Below, piece after piece: positions 1 through 8,501 of a stretch of DNA of 21,638 bases. The stretch is from an uncultured Robinsoniella sp. (GTDB lineage: Bacteria > Bacillota > Clostridia > Lachnospirales > Lachnospiraceae), in NCBI GenBank assembly GCA_900540475.1, contig UQGG01000085.1, forward strand, positions 1-21,638, read 5' to 3'. The notes under the pieces were generated by a model, which had not been told where the DNA came from, searched no databases, and worked only from the letters and a program-made list of their open reading frames with translations. Made by a program: the position numbers and the translations under genes. Numbering within the stretch: position 1 is the first letter of the stretch; the number at the start of each line of letters is the position of its first letter.

Positions 1-239
1 AAAAAATTTCGCTGCTCATAAACTAGGACAGCCATCGCGCAGCGATTTTGTTCAACCCAAATTTAATGTTTTATAAACGCATGAGCCCACTATATTCAAT
101 TCTTGCTAAACAAAAACTTAAATTGTTCATAATATATTTGTAACCTGCATTTTACGTTGCAGTACTAAGTCAGGTAAACATAAATATAATGCATTCTAGC
201 AGATCATCACCCATAAAGTATAAAGTATTCCATATAGTA
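1..239. other. non-coding spacer downstream of the fucosidase gene
   Basis: This AT-rich stretch follows the fucosidase stop codon and I see no convincing gene in it. On the minus strand, CGCTG and CAGCG arms (plus-strand positions about 10-14 and 41-45) are followed by AAATTTTTT running to the window edge, which could be a weak rho-independent terminator for the six-gene operon. A second small stem (CTGCA/TGCAG, around 146-164) has no T-tract. Both calls are by eye, and the window ends too close to judge the first. Confidence 0.4.
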
Positions 240-1814
240 CTAATCAATCTTTATTTTCAAACAAACCGGATAAGGCGTCTCAATCTTTTCTTTCACCTTT
301 ACATGCATTCCCGCATCATCCCTCGTAAATGAAACCGCTGCACCATAGCCTAATACGGAAACGTCTTTCACATCAAATGTACTGGTTGCTACACTGCATA
401 CTTTTGGAATGCCGCAGGCTCTTATCGTTACCTGTCCATCCTCCGGAAATCTCATCACAAAGGCATATAATACACCTGCTTTATACGTAAAGCGAATATC
501 CGACGAAGTAAATGGGGCTCTGTCCACATCAGTAAAATATCCACCTGCAACCTTAGTAGGTCCCTCTCCAAATATCTGCCAGAATGTAGTTCCATAAATT
601 CCTTCTCCATTTTTCTTCAGCCAATTTCCTATTTCAAGCAGTACATTTCTGTCTTCTTCTGTAAATGTACCATCTGCTTTTGGTCCCACGTTTAACAGCA
701 GGCACCCATTTTTGCTGACAATATCCACCAGATCTCCAACCAGGTCTACCGGAGATTTGAAATCATTTCCCTGTGTATAACACCAGGAATTTTTTGCAAT
801 TGCCGTATCTGTCTGCCAAAGCTGGGGACGAATGGCATCCAGCTGTCCTCTTTCCAGATCAAATACCGCACTTCCATAGGCATATGCATCGTATTTATAA
901 TTGATTGCCACTTCCATTCCCCATTCAGCTGCACGATTATAATAAAATGCTGCAAATTTCTTCAGGTAAGGCTTAAATGCAACATTTTGGATCCACCAGT
1001 CGAACCAGACAACCTGGGGGCAGTAATTATCTACCAGTTCACACATTCTGGCGAGCCAATCATCCATATGTTCTTTACTGGGAGCAACTGAATATATATC
1101 GTGTGTCACACTTCCGTCCATATCTCCTCCATCCTGCTGTTTCCAGTAGAAATCCTCAAAAGCTGGATCATTGACATCGGACTCAAACTCCCTTCCCCCG
1201 TTGAAAAACCAGCAGTGTTCTGCCCGGTGATCAGAAACCGTAAATGTAATCTTGCGTTTGTCCGCTTCATCTTTTAGCTCTCTGATGATATCTCTTTTGG
1301 GTCCCATGTTTTTAGCATTCCATCTGGAAAGCTCACTCTCATACATCTGAAAACCATCATGATGTTCAGCAACCGGCATAATAAATCTGGCACCTGACTG
1401 ATCAAACAGGTCCAGCCATTCATCTGCACTGAAATGTTCTGCCTGAAACATCGGAATAAAGTCTTTGTAACCGAACCGGTCATGAGCGCCATAAGTTTTT
1501 AAATGATGCTCATATTCGGGAGTTCCTTTCAAATACATATTTCTGGGATACCACTCACTTCCAAATGCTGGAACGGCATACACTCCCCAATGGATAAATA
1601 TTCCGAATTTTGCATCCTGGTACCACTTTGGTATTTCATATCCGCATAAAGATTCCCAGGTATCCTCATAAGGACCCTGCGCAATTACCTGCTCCACTTC
1701 CTCCAGTCTCATCCGGACCTTTTTCTGTACACTATTCAGTACTTCTAATTCTTCCTTCCCTATTTCGATATCTTTCTCTTTACCTTCTTCTTGAACTTTT
1801 TGCTGTACACTCAT
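240..1814 (-). CDS. alpha-L-fucosidase, glycoside hydrolase family GH29, cytoplasmic
   Basis: Predicted retaining exo-fucosidase that removes alpha-L-fucose from oligosaccharides. The GH29 barrel begins near residue 60. Signature stretches, numbered from an upstream ATG at 1829, are FGIFIHWGVY (75-84), SEWYP (91-95), EHHDGF (155-160) and VVWFDWW (273-279); D277 fits the GH29 nucleophile. A C-terminal beta domain follows from about 430. I chose the start at 1814 because GGGAG lies 7-8 bases before that ATG, while the ATG at 1829 has no ribosome binding site; the protein is then 524 residues. There is no signal peptide. The N-terminus instead carries a charged Glu/Lys-rich stretch of about 40 residues that looks helical. 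Last gene of the transporter operon, 107 bp after the response regulator. Linkage specificity cannot be read from the sequence. Confidence 0.93.
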   Translation of the reverse strand: MSVQQKVQEEGKEKDIEIGKEELEVLNSVQKKVRMRLEEVEQVIAQGPYEDTWESLCGYEIPKWYQDAKFGIFIHWGVYAVPAFGSEWYPRNMYLKGTPEYEHHLKTYGAHDRFGYKDFIPMFQAEHFSADEWLDLFDQSGARFIMPVAEHHDGFQMYESELSRWNAKNMGPKRDIIRELKDEADKRKITFTVSDHRAEHCWFFNGGREFESDVNDPAFEDFYWKQQDGGDMDGSVTHDIYSVAPSKEHMDDWLARMCELVDNYCPQVVWFDWWIQNVAFKPYLKKFAAFYYNRAAEWGMEVAINYKYDAYAYGSAVFDLERGQLDAIRPQLWQTDTAIAKNSWCYTQGNDFKSPVDLVGDLVDIVSKNGCLLLNVGPKADGTFTEEDRNVLLEIGNWLKKNGEGIYGTTFWQIFGEGPTKVAGGYFTDVDRAPFTSSDIRFTYKAGVLYAFVMRFPEDGQVTIRACGIPKVCSVATSTFDVKDVSVLGYGAAVSFTRDDAGMHVKVKEKIETPYPVCLKIKID

Positions 1815-1921
1815 CTTACATTCTCCCATCTATCATATTTTATGATCTATATTTTTAATGACCTCTAAATACAATTAAAATTTAACTCCGAACATATTCA
1901 TTTGCAAACTATCCCCATATG
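1815..1921 (-). other. gap between response regulator and fucosidase genes, with an AT-rich palindrome
   Basis: This is the longest gap inside the first operon. It contains ATCATA-TTT-TATGAT (1832-1846), a perfect 6+3+6 inverted repeat just upstream of the fucosidase ribosome binding site. No terminator T-tract follows it on the minus strand. I see only weak promoter-like hexamers here, so co-transcription with the upstream genes is the simplest reading. The palindrome could be an operator, an mRNA hairpin, or chance in AT-rich sequence. Confidence 0.35.
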
Positions 1922-2965
1922 CTAATCTCTCACCTGTTCCATATTTTTAATATACTCCGAGGGGCGCATACCGAACTTCTCTTTAAAGCAGGTGCTAAAA
2001 TAACCTGCATTCTGAAAACCATTTTTCGCTGCCAGCAGATCAATGCAGCTGCTCCCGTCCATTATCATCCGAACCGCATTCTCCAGGCGCAGTTCTTTTA
2101 TATAAGATGGTATGGACGTACCTGTCATTTGATTAAATACACGGCTTAAATAGGATGGATTTACATAACATGATTTTGAGATCACAGTCAGGGAAAGTTG
2201 TGTCTCCTGATAGTGGAGGTCTATGTATTGCTTGGCTAGCTCAACGATTATTTCTGTACCGGAATTTCTCTCCTCCCCCTGCTGGCAGAGCTTTTCCAGA
2301 AACAACTTTATTAAAAACTCTTTATAAGGAGTAAAGTGCGGTATCTCCTGGACCTTCTCTTTCTGTCTTTCTGATTTACTGCAGAATTCATTCAGGGTAT
2401 CCATCAGGCTTTGGGATAAACTGTTAAATTCTTCCGGAGTCGCATAATGTTCCTGGGCATATGCAAAAATCTCTGCAAGCTGGCTGCTCACTTCTTCCTG
2501 TCTTCCTTCATACATTTTATCCAGCAAATCCTCTTTCATTTTCTTATCGTACATTTCTCCAAGAATTTTCCGCTGGCTTGCCTGCTGTTCTTCATCCAGA
2601 ATATCTTTTATTTTTTCCAGAACCCTTTTCAGATCCTGTTCTTCCACAGGCTTTAGCAAATACTCTTTTACGCCATAGTGAATGGCATTCTGGGCATATG
2701 AAAAATCATCGTATCCCGTCAAAAATATTATTTTTACAGTACTGTTTTGTTCATACAATTTTTTTGTCAGCTCTATCCCATTGATAATCGGCATCTCAAT
2801 ATCGGCAATCATCAAATCGATCTTTTTCTCTGACAATATTTGCAGCGCCTCTTCCCCATCTTCTGCTTCTTCGGCAATGGTAAAACCATATTTTTCCCAT
2901 TCTATGCAGCTTTTCAATCGCTGTCTGGCATAGAATTCATCCTCTACAATTAAGATCTGATACAT
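1922..2965 (-). CDS. AraC-type two-component response regulator (YesN-like)
   Basis: A 347-residue cytoplasmic transcription factor. The N-terminal receiver domain (1-120) has the acidic pair E8/D9, phospho-acceptor D55 in IADIEMP, T83 and K105 in LLKP. A helical linker of about 120 residues follows, then a double helix-turn-helix AraC domain (about 241-341) ending in the typical YFSTCFKEKFGMRPSEY stretch. GAGG lies 6-7 bases before the ATG, supporting this start. It sits directly downstream of a LytS/YesM-type kinase gene (48 bp gap), its presumed phosphodonor, and downstream of ABC transporter genes. Pairs of this type usually control the adjacent sugar importer, so the likely target is the promoter upstream of the binding-protein gene near 8100-8300. 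The target is inference. Confidence 0.93.
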   Translation of the reverse strand: MYQILIVEDEFYARQRLKSCIEWEKYGFTIAEEAEDGEEALQILSEKKIDLMIADIEMPIINGIELTKKLYEQNSTVKIIFLTGYDDFSYAQNAIHYGVKEYLLKPVEEQDLKRVLEKIKDILDEEQQASQRKILGEMYDKKMKEDLLDKMYEGRQEEVSSQLAEIFAYAQEHYATPEEFNSLSQSLMDTLNEFCSKSERQKEKVQEIPHFTPYKEFLIKLFLEKLCQQGEERNSGTEIIVELAKQYIDLHYQETQLSLTVISKSCYVNPSYLSRVFNQMTGTSIPSYIKELRLENAVRMIMDGSSCIDLLAAKNGFQNAGYFSTCFKEKFGMRPSEYIKNMEQVRD

Positions 2966-3013
2966 ATCTGCCTCACTTCTTTCCTGCTATTAAGCGTCAA
3001 ATTTAAATGTAAT

Positions 3014-4828
3014 CTATTGAATATCTGTGCTTAGATCGTGATCTATGGTACTGCATGGAAAGACAAAATAAACTTTTGTAAATTTACCCAGTTCACTTTC
3101 TATGTGGATACCGTATTCCATACCATAACACAATTTTATTCTTTCATCTGTTGCCTTAATGCCAAAATTAACTTTCTCTTTATCCCATTCATCCTGGTTA
3201 AATACATCTTTGATTTTCTCGCTGTCCATTCCAATGCCACTGTCATACACGCAGAGAATTACCTGCCCATTTTCAATATAAGCCTGAACTTTTATATTCC
3301 AGTCATTCTTTTTCCCTCTGAGTCCATGCAGTACTGCATTTTCTACAATTGGCTGAAGACACAGCTTTAAAATAGAACAGTTTTCTGCTTCTTTCTGGCA
3401 CTCAATCTCATAATGCAGTTTATTGGGATAGCGGTATTTTAAAATATTAAAATATCGTTCGATAATATTTAACTCTGTTTTCACAGGAATAACTCTGTTT
3501 CCTTTGCTCAGAACCCCTCGATAAAAAAATGCGAGTTCTTTCACTACAAAAATAATGTCATCTGTCTTGTTCAAAGATGCCATACCGCAGATGCATTCCA
3601 GCGTATTGTACAAAAAGTGGGGATTAAGCTGGGATTGGATCAGGGCTAACTCATACTCCTTTTTCCGATTCTGTTCTTCTAACAGGTTTTTCATCAGGTC
3701 ATCGTTTTTTTCGATCATCTTGCTAAAAGCGTTAAACAGCTCTCCGATTTCATCTGAACGGTCCTGGCTGATCTTGATATCTCTTCTGCCCTCCCCGATC
3801 TGAATGATAATTTTCTTCAGACGTATGATTGGATCCGATACATATTTTGCAAGAAATGTTCCCATAAATATCGTGAGAATAATAAAAAATCCACCCAGAT
3901 AAAGCAGGAATAACTGAAGCTGCCGGCTGTCCTTCGTCACCTCTGCCACCGGCACAATTCCTACAATATTAAAGCCCAGTCTTTGATACATCTTATTAGT
4001 GACCAGATACTCCTGTTTCCCAATGGTAATTTTATGGTTTCCTTCCGACTGGCTGATGGCACTATAATATTCCTTATCCGAATAATCTTTTCCCAGTTCC
4101 CCCTTATCTTTATAAGAAACCACCTTCCCGTTCTGATCCAGAATCACATAATGGCCTGTATCCGCCAGTCGAATATTCTCATACAATTCTGTTATAACCG
4201 ATTCATCCACCATCAGTTCCACACAGCCAACTACCTCAACTGTGTTTTCATTATAGATTTTCCGGTAATAAGACATTACACATTTTCCTGCTGAAAGTGG
4301 CATGGATGTAAAATGATAATCCTCGTTTAGTTTCCATAAATAGCTTTCCCGCATGTTATAAAACTGCCTTACAAAATCGGTATCCTCTTTTTTCCTGTCG
4401 CCATCGATAAACTTATTGACAGAAAATGCTTCCCCCGTATCATGATAGGTATGAATGATCAGATTACTGATGCAATTAGACTTGATGATATTGAGCAAAT
4501 ATGCAAAGACGTCCTGTTTCACAGAATAATTGGCGTTTTTCTGACCCTCAAGCCATTTTTGCACATCTTTATTGGTCAATACCAGTACAGAATAGCTTTC
4601 TATATTCTGTGTCAGCAGATCTAATTTTTCTGAGATTACATTCAGGTTCTGATAGGAATTATCAATCATTTTTTCTACCAGCATATTGTTGGAATATACC
4701 CCTGCAAGCAACAGCATTACCAGAAGCATACCTGTCATGCAAGGTACCAGCAATATGAAAATTTTCTTTTTTAACGATATTCCATTAAATAATTTTCTCA
4801 GTAATCTCATTTTTGCTTTCTGCCTCAT
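3014..4828 (-). CDS. sensor histidine kinase, LytS/YesM type
   Basis: A membrane sensor kinase of 604 residues. Order: TM1 (about 23-45), extracellular sensor of about 250 residues (dCache-like by layout), TM2 (about 303-325), HAMP linker (326-380), His_kinase domain with H404 in QLNPHFLYNTL, then HATPase_c with the N box QPIVENAVLHG (N497), DSGIGM (D529) and NFGIKATDERI. It would phosphorylate the regulator encoded just downstream. The start is uncertain: an 18-bp tandem duplication places two in-frame ATGs at 4828 and 4810, each preceded by a G-rich stretch about 12 bases away, farther than usual. I list the longer form. It follows the permease gene by 63 bp, so it is probably in the transporter operon and may sense the imported oligosaccharide outside the cell. 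Confidence 0.92.
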   Translation of the reverse strand: MRQKAKMRLLRKLFNGISLKKKIFILLVPCMTGMLLVMLLLAGVYSNNMLVEKMIDNSYQNLNVISEKLDLLTQNIESYSVLVLTNKDVQKWLEGQKNANYSVKQDVFAYLLNIIKSNCISNLIIHTYHDTGEAFSVNKFIDGDRKKEDTDFVRQFYNMRESYLWKLNEDYHFTSMPLSAGKCVMSYYRKIYNENTVEVVGCVELMVDESVITELYENIRLADTGHYVILDQNGKVVSYKDKGELGKDYSDKEYYSAISQSEGNHKITIGKQEYLVTNKMYQRLGFNIVGIVPVAEVTKDSRQLQLFLLYLGGFFIILTIFMGTFLAKYVSDPIIRLKKIIIQIGEGRRDIKISQDRSDEIGELFNAFSKMIEKNDDLMKNLLEEQNRKKEYELALIQSQLNPHFLYNTLECICGMASLNKTDDIIFVVKELAFFYRGVLSKGNRVIPVKTELNIIERYFNILKYRYPNKLHYEIECQKEAENCSILKLCLQPIVENAVLHGLRGKKNDWNIKVQAYIENGQVILCVYDSGIGMDSEKIKDVFNQDEWDKEKVNFGIKATDERIKLCYGMEYGIHIESELGKFTKVYFVFPCSTIDHDLSTDIQ

Positions 4829-4842
4829 CTTTGCTTTCTGCC
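4807..4842 (-). repeat. 18-bp tandem duplication covering the kinase start codon
   Basis: Two adjacent copies, 4807-4824 and 4825-4842, differ at one base. Each copy carries an in-frame ATG, so the predicted protein begins with MRQKAK followed by MR. A third, degraded copy may extend upstream. Likely a slippage duplication that created two alternative initiation sites. Confidence 0.75.
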
Positions 4843-4891
4843 CCTTCTTTGCGTCCCTTCGTACATGTACCTTATGTAGTTGCTCTAAACA

Positions 4892-5716
4892 TTACCCTTT
4901 TACGCTTCCGGCTGATAATCCTGCAATCACCTTCTCCTGGAAACACATAAAAATGATAATCATTGGAATAATTGCTACCACCATTGCTGCCAAAGTTGCT
5001 CCTACATCTGTATTATACTGCGCAGAAAAACTATTGACTACCTGTGTTATGGTTTGAAATTTGGGTTTTGAAATAAACAGCGTTGCAAAGATAAGGTCGT
5101 TGTAAATATTTACAAATGCCAGTATGCCTGCTGTGGATATCGCCGGAAGGGACAAGGGCACAATCATTTTGCGGAAGATGCCAAAGGTGCCGCTTCCATC
5201 TATGGTTGCCGCCTCATCAATCTCTTTGGAAATCCCCCGCATATACCCGGTAATCAGCAGGATGGACATGGGGAGATTAAACGTCACATATATGGTAATC
5301 ATTGTAATGGGATTATTCTGCATTCCCAGCTTCCCAATTGTACCTACCAGAGGGATAAAGGTTGCCTGAACCGGAACCAGAATTCCCAGTATGAAGTAAA
5401 TATTTAATCCGTCAATCAGTTTCCCTTTGAATCGTGACAATACAAATCCCGCCATAAGTGCGATTACCATAATCAGAATAACGGAGATGACCGCATAGGT
5501 AAAGGAATTGAAAATACCTTTTAAGACCCCGGAACGCAGGATTGCCTTATCGTAATTTTTGAAACTCCATACCTCTGGAAGCTTAAAGGGACCCATATAG
5601 ATTTCGTTGGTATTTTTAAAAGATCCCAGTATGACAACGATCAATGGAATGATATTCATACATGCCCACAAAATCGCCAGTATATAGAGAATTTTCTTTT
5701 TGATTTTTGCTTTCAT
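4892..5716 (-). CDS. carbohydrate ABC transporter permease, MalG-like (CUT1)
   Basis: An integral membrane permease subunit of 274 residues with six predicted transmembrane segments. The cytoplasmic EAA loop, KEIDEAATIDGSGTFGIFRK (about 164-183), docks the ATPase and is characteristic of MalG-type subunits. I start at 5716 because AGGAGG lies about 7-8 bases before that ATG. A longer reading from 5743 would overlap the upstream gene and lacks a well-placed site. With the gene upstream (13 bp gap) it forms a heterodimeric channel for oligosaccharides delivered by the lipoprotein encoded at 6657-8075. No ATPase gene is nearby, so a shared MsmX-like ATPase is expected. Substrate is inferred only from the neighbouring fucosidase. 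Confidence 0.93.
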   Translation of the reverse strand: MKAKIKKKILYILAILWACMNIIPLIVVILGSFKNTNEIYMGPFKLPEVWSFKNYDKAILRSGVLKGIFNSFTYAVISVILIMVIALMAGFVLSRFKGKLIDGLNIYFILGILVPVQATFIPLVGTIGKLGMQNNPITMITIYVTFNLPMSILLITGYMRGISKEIDEAATIDGSGTFGIFRKMIVPLSLPAISTAGILAFVNIYNDLIFATLFISKPKFQTITQVVNSFSAQYNTDVGATLAAMVVAIIPMIIIFMCFQEKVIAGLSAGSVKG

Positions 5717-5729
5717 TTTCTCCCCTCCT

Positions 5730-6602
5730 CTACTCTTTTGCAACCAGATACTTATTTGCGATCAGGCTTCCAATCAGTCCCACCACCAGAATAAATGTTG
5801 CAATCGTGGCACCATAGCCAAATTTTCCATAGGAGAACGTCTGCAGATACATATTAACTGCCGGCACCTGCGTGGCTTCATTTGGTCCTCCTTTTGTCAT
5901 GACAAATACCAGATCAAAGGTCTTCAGGGTTCCGGTAATCATAAGAATCACATATACCTTCAGGCTTTCTTTCATCATAGGCAGGGTAATATAGAGAATC
6001 TTCTTTATACCGGTTGCCCCGTCCAGCTCGCCCGATTCATATAACTCTTCCGGAATCGCCGTCATACCAGCGGAGAAAATAACCATATTTAAACCGATAT
6101 ATACCCATGCACTGACCAATACGACTGAATACATTGCAATATTGGGATTGCCCAGAAAATCCATGTTAAAGTCGGGATTAAAAATACGGATCATATCATT
6201 AATTAAACCCCAGTTGGGATTTAAAATAAATTTCCACATTATTGCTACTGCTGTCATCGGAATAATTACCGGAAGAAAAAATGCAAATTTAAAAGCGCGC
6301 AGCCCCCGGATTTTTTTGGAAATAAACATAGCCAGTAAAAAGGCAATCGGACCCTGAATCAATACGCCCTGGGCCAGATAAATGAACATGTTGCGGATAC
6401 AGATCCAGAATACACGGTCGCTGAACATGCGTTTATAATTGCTGAATCCTACAAACTCCTTTGGCGTCTGCCAAATGCCGTTCCACTCCACAAAGGACAG
6501 ATAGACGGTCTGGATAATTGGTGTAAAAAACATAAATGCGATCAATAGAAATGCCGGAAGAATCATGAGAAACGGCACATAATATTTTTTTATCCATTTC
6601 AT
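5730..6602 (-). CDS. carbohydrate ABC transporter permease, MalF-like (CUT1)
   Basis: A 290-residue membrane permease subunit. The N-terminus MKWIKKYYVPFLMILPAFLL leads into the first of six transmembrane segments, and the EAA loop PEELYESGELDGATGIKKI spans about 184-202. This loop profile, and the gene order binding protein, this permease, second permease, match the UgpA/LacF-type partner of the next gene. GGGGG about 7 bases before the ATG supports the start. Between it and the upstream binding-protein stop is a 54-bp gap filled by a strong hairpin (6621-6651), which probably sets lower expression of the permeases than of the binding protein. Confidence 0.93.
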   Translation of the reverse strand: MKWIKKYYVPFLMILPAFLLIAFMFFTPIIQTVYLSFVEWNGIWQTPKEFVGFSNYKRMFSDRVFWICIRNMFIYLAQGVLIQGPIAFLLAMFISKKIRGLRAFKFAFFLPVIIPMTAVAIMWKFILNPNWGLINDMIRIFNPDFNMDFLGNPNIAMYSVVLVSAWVYIGLNMVIFSAGMTAIPEELYESGELDGATGIKKILYITLPMMKESLKVYVILMITGTLKTFDLVFVMTKGGPNEATQVPAVNMYLQTFSYGKFGYGATIATFILVVGLIGSLIANKYLVAKE

Positions 6603-6620
6603 GGAAAGTCCCCCTTTATA

Positions 6621-6651
6621 TGCGCGGACAGGCTTATTTCCTGTCCGCGCA
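6621..6651 (-). promoter_or_regulatory. intercistronic hairpin between binding-protein and permease genes
   Basis: A perfect 12-bp GC-rich stem (arms 6621-6632 and 6640-6651) with a 7-base loop. On the coding strand the bases after it read TATAAAGGGG, so there is no T-tract and it is not a classical terminator. By analogy with malE-malF and other binding-protein operons, it likely protects the upstream mRNA segment from 3' decay and so raises binding protein over permease. The structure is seen directly; the role is inferred. Confidence 0.7.
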
Positions 6652-6656
6652 ACATT

Positions 6657-8075
6657 TTAATTATGACTGTCAATTTCGTCCTGAACCTCTTTCATCGCAG
6701 CTTCCGGAGCATTACCTGCCACCATGCCTGCAAGGGAATTCCTCAGTCTGTCCTGTAAAGAAGCAATTGTGCTGTACTGGTCAATTTCCTGCATTAAACC
6801 AGTTGCCGTATTATTAATCAGATCGATACATTCTTTTGTCAGATAATTCATCTCTTCCGGCGGGGTTGCGCTCTTAACCGCGAAGATCTGAGTGGGATCT
6901 GCTTTCCATATCTCTGTCACCACTTCCGGTGAAGTAAGATATTTTACCAGCTTTACGGTAGCTGCAGTAGTTGCTTCATCTTTCTTAGCTATAGACAGAC
7001 CTTCATTTGGACCTCCCATGGAACCGCCTTTTAAATCCATTTTGTCTTCAAATGCAGGGAACCAGATTACATCCACACCTTTTCTCTCCAAAAATTCGGG
7101 ATTGTTTTCCAGAATATTGGTGGGCTGCCAGGTTCCGATTGCAATCATCGGAGATTTCTCTGTGGAGAACAGTGCCTGCTCTGTAGCAGAATCCAGGGAT
7201 GCAATATTTTCCCCAAAATAACCTTTGTCCTGCCAGGATTTCATTAGATTTACCAACTCCAGCATCTTGTCCCCGGTGTACTTTTCTTTTCCGTTTGCCA
7301 GGTCATAAATATAATCCTCGCCATATTTTCTCATAACCAGACCGGAAAGGAGATGTGCAAAACGCCAGCCTTCTCCTGACATTGGAACCGGTGTAATTCC
7401 TTCTTCCAAAAATTTATCACAAACTGTTTCAAATTCAGATATCGTCTCCGGATACTTTAGGCCTCTGGATTCGAACATATCCTTGTTACAGTAGAGAACG
7501 GTAGCAAAGTCAGTAAATGGAACCCCATATACGCCTTCTTTCGTCTGATATTCCCACATACTGAACAGATCTAAAAAGTTATCTTTCCACTCCTTATCAT
7601 TTTCAAACTCAGAAGTCAGGTCATAGAGAACATCACTTTCCACATAAGAATAGATGGTACTGCCGCCATAATTCTGGAACAATTCGTACATGTCGCCTGT
7701 AGCTGCCGCTGTTTTCATTTTTTCATAAAACTGCGTATCGTCCGCTCCTGCTACAGCGTCGTATTCAATCTCTACATTCGGATTGGCTTCCATAAAATCC
7801 TGACAGGCTTTATAAATCGCTGCTCCCAGTACAGTATCTTCCGCCCAGCGGTTCAAAAATTTGATTTTAACTGGCTCACCGTCTCCCCCAGGCTGCTCTT
7901 CCCCTGTATCTTTAGCAGAATCCGTTCCTGCAGCTGTTGTCTCCTGAGCCTCCTTAGAATTACTGCTGGTCTTCTCCCCGGCATCTCCTGTATCCCCCGC
8001 ATCTCCTCCACATCCTGCAAGTGTCGCAGATAACATCGTAACCGCCAATAAAATACTTATGATTCTCTTTTTCAT
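6657..8075 (-). CDS. extracellular sugar-binding lipoprotein of an ABC importer (SBP_bac_1-like)
   Basis: A 472-residue lipoprotein. The signal peptide MKKRIISILLAVTMLSATLAGC ends in a lipobox with acylated C22. An acidic, low-complexity linker rich in Asp, Gly and Thr (about 23-67) tethers the domain, and the mature domain starts near VKIKFLNRW. The fold matches cluster-B sugar-binding proteins by its layout and stretches such as YGVPFTDFATVLYCNKDMFE and the aromatic/Gly-rich central region. AGGAGG lies 8 bases before the ATG. First gene of the six-gene minus-strand operon, with a candidate promoter around 8139-8167. The binding protein defines importer specificity; a fucosylated oligosaccharide is the guess from the operon's fucosidase, not from this sequence. 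Confidence 0.93.
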   Translation of the reverse strand: MKKRIISILLAVTMLSATLAGCGGDAGDTGDAGEKTSSNSKEAQETTAAGTDSAKDTGEEQPGGDGEPVKIKFLNRWAEDTVLGAAIYKACQDFMEANPNVEIEYDAVAGADDTQFYEKMKTAAATGDMYELFQNYGGSTIYSYVESDVLYDLTSEFENDKEWKDNFLDLFSMWEYQTKEGVYGVPFTDFATVLYCNKDMFESRGLKYPETISEFETVCDKFLEEGITPVPMSGEGWRFAHLLSGLVMRKYGEDYIYDLANGKEKYTGDKMLELVNLMKSWQDKGYFGENIASLDSATEQALFSTEKSPMIAIGTWQPTNILENNPEFLERKGVDVIWFPAFEDKMDLKGGSMGGPNEGLSIAKKDEATTAATVKLVKYLTSPEVVTEIWKADPTQIFAVKSATPPEEMNYLTKECIDLINNTATGLMQEIDQYSTIASLQDRLRNSLAGMVAGNAPEAAMKEVQDEIDSHN

Positions 8076-8117
8076 CCTAAATCCTCCTATTTCGGTTCTT
8101 CGTATATTTTTTTCACA

Positions 8118-8127
8118 TTAGCGCTAA
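8118..8127. promoter_or_regulatory. TTAGCGCTAA palindrome, possible operator
   Basis: A perfect 10-bp palindrome lying just downstream of a candidate -10. The AGCGCT core resembles the centre of a CcpA cre site, but the flanks fit that consensus poorly (about 10 of 15 positions). It could serve catabolite control, another LacI-family protein, or nothing. Confidence 0.3.
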
Positions 8128-8138
8128 CTGATAATGCT

Positions 8139-8167
8139 ATTTTAGCAATTATGTCTAATCACGTCTA
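8139..8167 (-). promoter_or_regulatory. candidate promoter of the first transporter operon
   Basis: On the minus strand, TGC-TAAAAT forms an extended -10 (TAAAAT at 8139-8144) with a weak -35 TAGACG 17 bases upstream. The -10 is embedded in the inverted repeat TGCTA-AAA-TAGCA. A weak -35 with an extended -10 would suit activation by the operon's AraC-type response regulator. Read by eye only. Confidence 0.4.
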
Positions 8168-8371
8168 TGAAATATATTTACATCATCGTTAATATTTTTA
8201 CTTTATTGATATTTTTACCCGTATGTTTTGTGTGATTTTATACTTTTCCACTTGCTCCCTTATAGTCTTATGCTGATAAAGTATAAAGCTCCACCTTACC
8301 GTTTGATAACTCCCAGTGTCTTTTGGTAAATTCATGCTTAAGATCCAGCAGACAATAAAAAAGAAAGTGAC

Positions 8372-8400
8372 TTTACCATTGTAAAATGCTAAACTATAAA
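8372..8400 (+). promoter_or_regulatory. candidate promoter of the AraC regulator gene
   Basis: TTTACC at 8372-8377, a 17-base spacer, and TATAAA at 8395-8400 make a reasonable sigma-A promoter. Transcription would begin about 8406-8408, exactly where the first leader hairpin starts, leaving a structured 5' leader of about 118 nt before the ATG. Confidence 0.5.
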
Positions 8401-8407
8401 GAGCCAG

Positions 8408-8501
8408 TCAAATACCCCAATGCTCGCAACGGGGTATTTGATCCTCGCGGCAGTCGCCAAATGGACGCGTCAGCGTGTCCATTTGGCTCGTTGCCCGCGG
8501 G
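8408..8501 (+). repeat. double-hairpin palindromic element in the AraC gene leader
   Basis: Hairpin I has perfect 11-bp arms (8408-8418 and 8431-8441). Hairpin II has an inner stem of 14 bp including one G-U pair (arms 8456-8469 and 8474-8487, loop TCAG), and an outer clamp CGCGGCA / TGCCCGCG with one bulge (about 8444-8501). The element is GC-rich in an AT-rich spacer, ends 9 bases before AGGAGG, and has no T-tract, so it is not a terminator. It could be a dispersed palindromic repeat that landed here, or an RNA leader that controls stability or translation. The G-U pair favours folding of the plus-strand RNA. Confidence 0.65.

Larger units (their letters stand above)
8076..8371. other. regulatory spacer upstream of the first transporter operon
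   Basis: An AT-rich divergent intergenic region with no gene. It holds a candidate minus-strand promoter near 8139-8167 and the 10-bp palindrome TTAGCGCTAA at 8118-8127. There is a further minus-strand candidate with TATACT near 8279-8288 (TTATCA-like hexamer 18 bases upstream). The response regulator encoded at 1922-2965 is the obvious candidate to bind here, but I cannot point to a repeated site for it. Confidence 0.45.

Noticed and set aside
1610..1858. Plus-strand ORF opposite the fucosidase N-terminus
   Set aside because: Low-complexity reading of the reverse complement of a coding region; no ribosome binding site and no family pattern. Other antisense ORFs in the window were rejected for the same reason.
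5717..5743. Longer N-terminus (MQKSRGGEK) for the MalG-like permease
   Set aside because: These codons are the AGGAGG ribosome binding site and flanks read as protein, and would overlap the upstream permease gene.
8118..8127. Confident CcpA cre site
   Set aside because: Only the core AGCGCT matches; the flanking bases fail the consensus in both orientations, so it is listed only as a possible operator.
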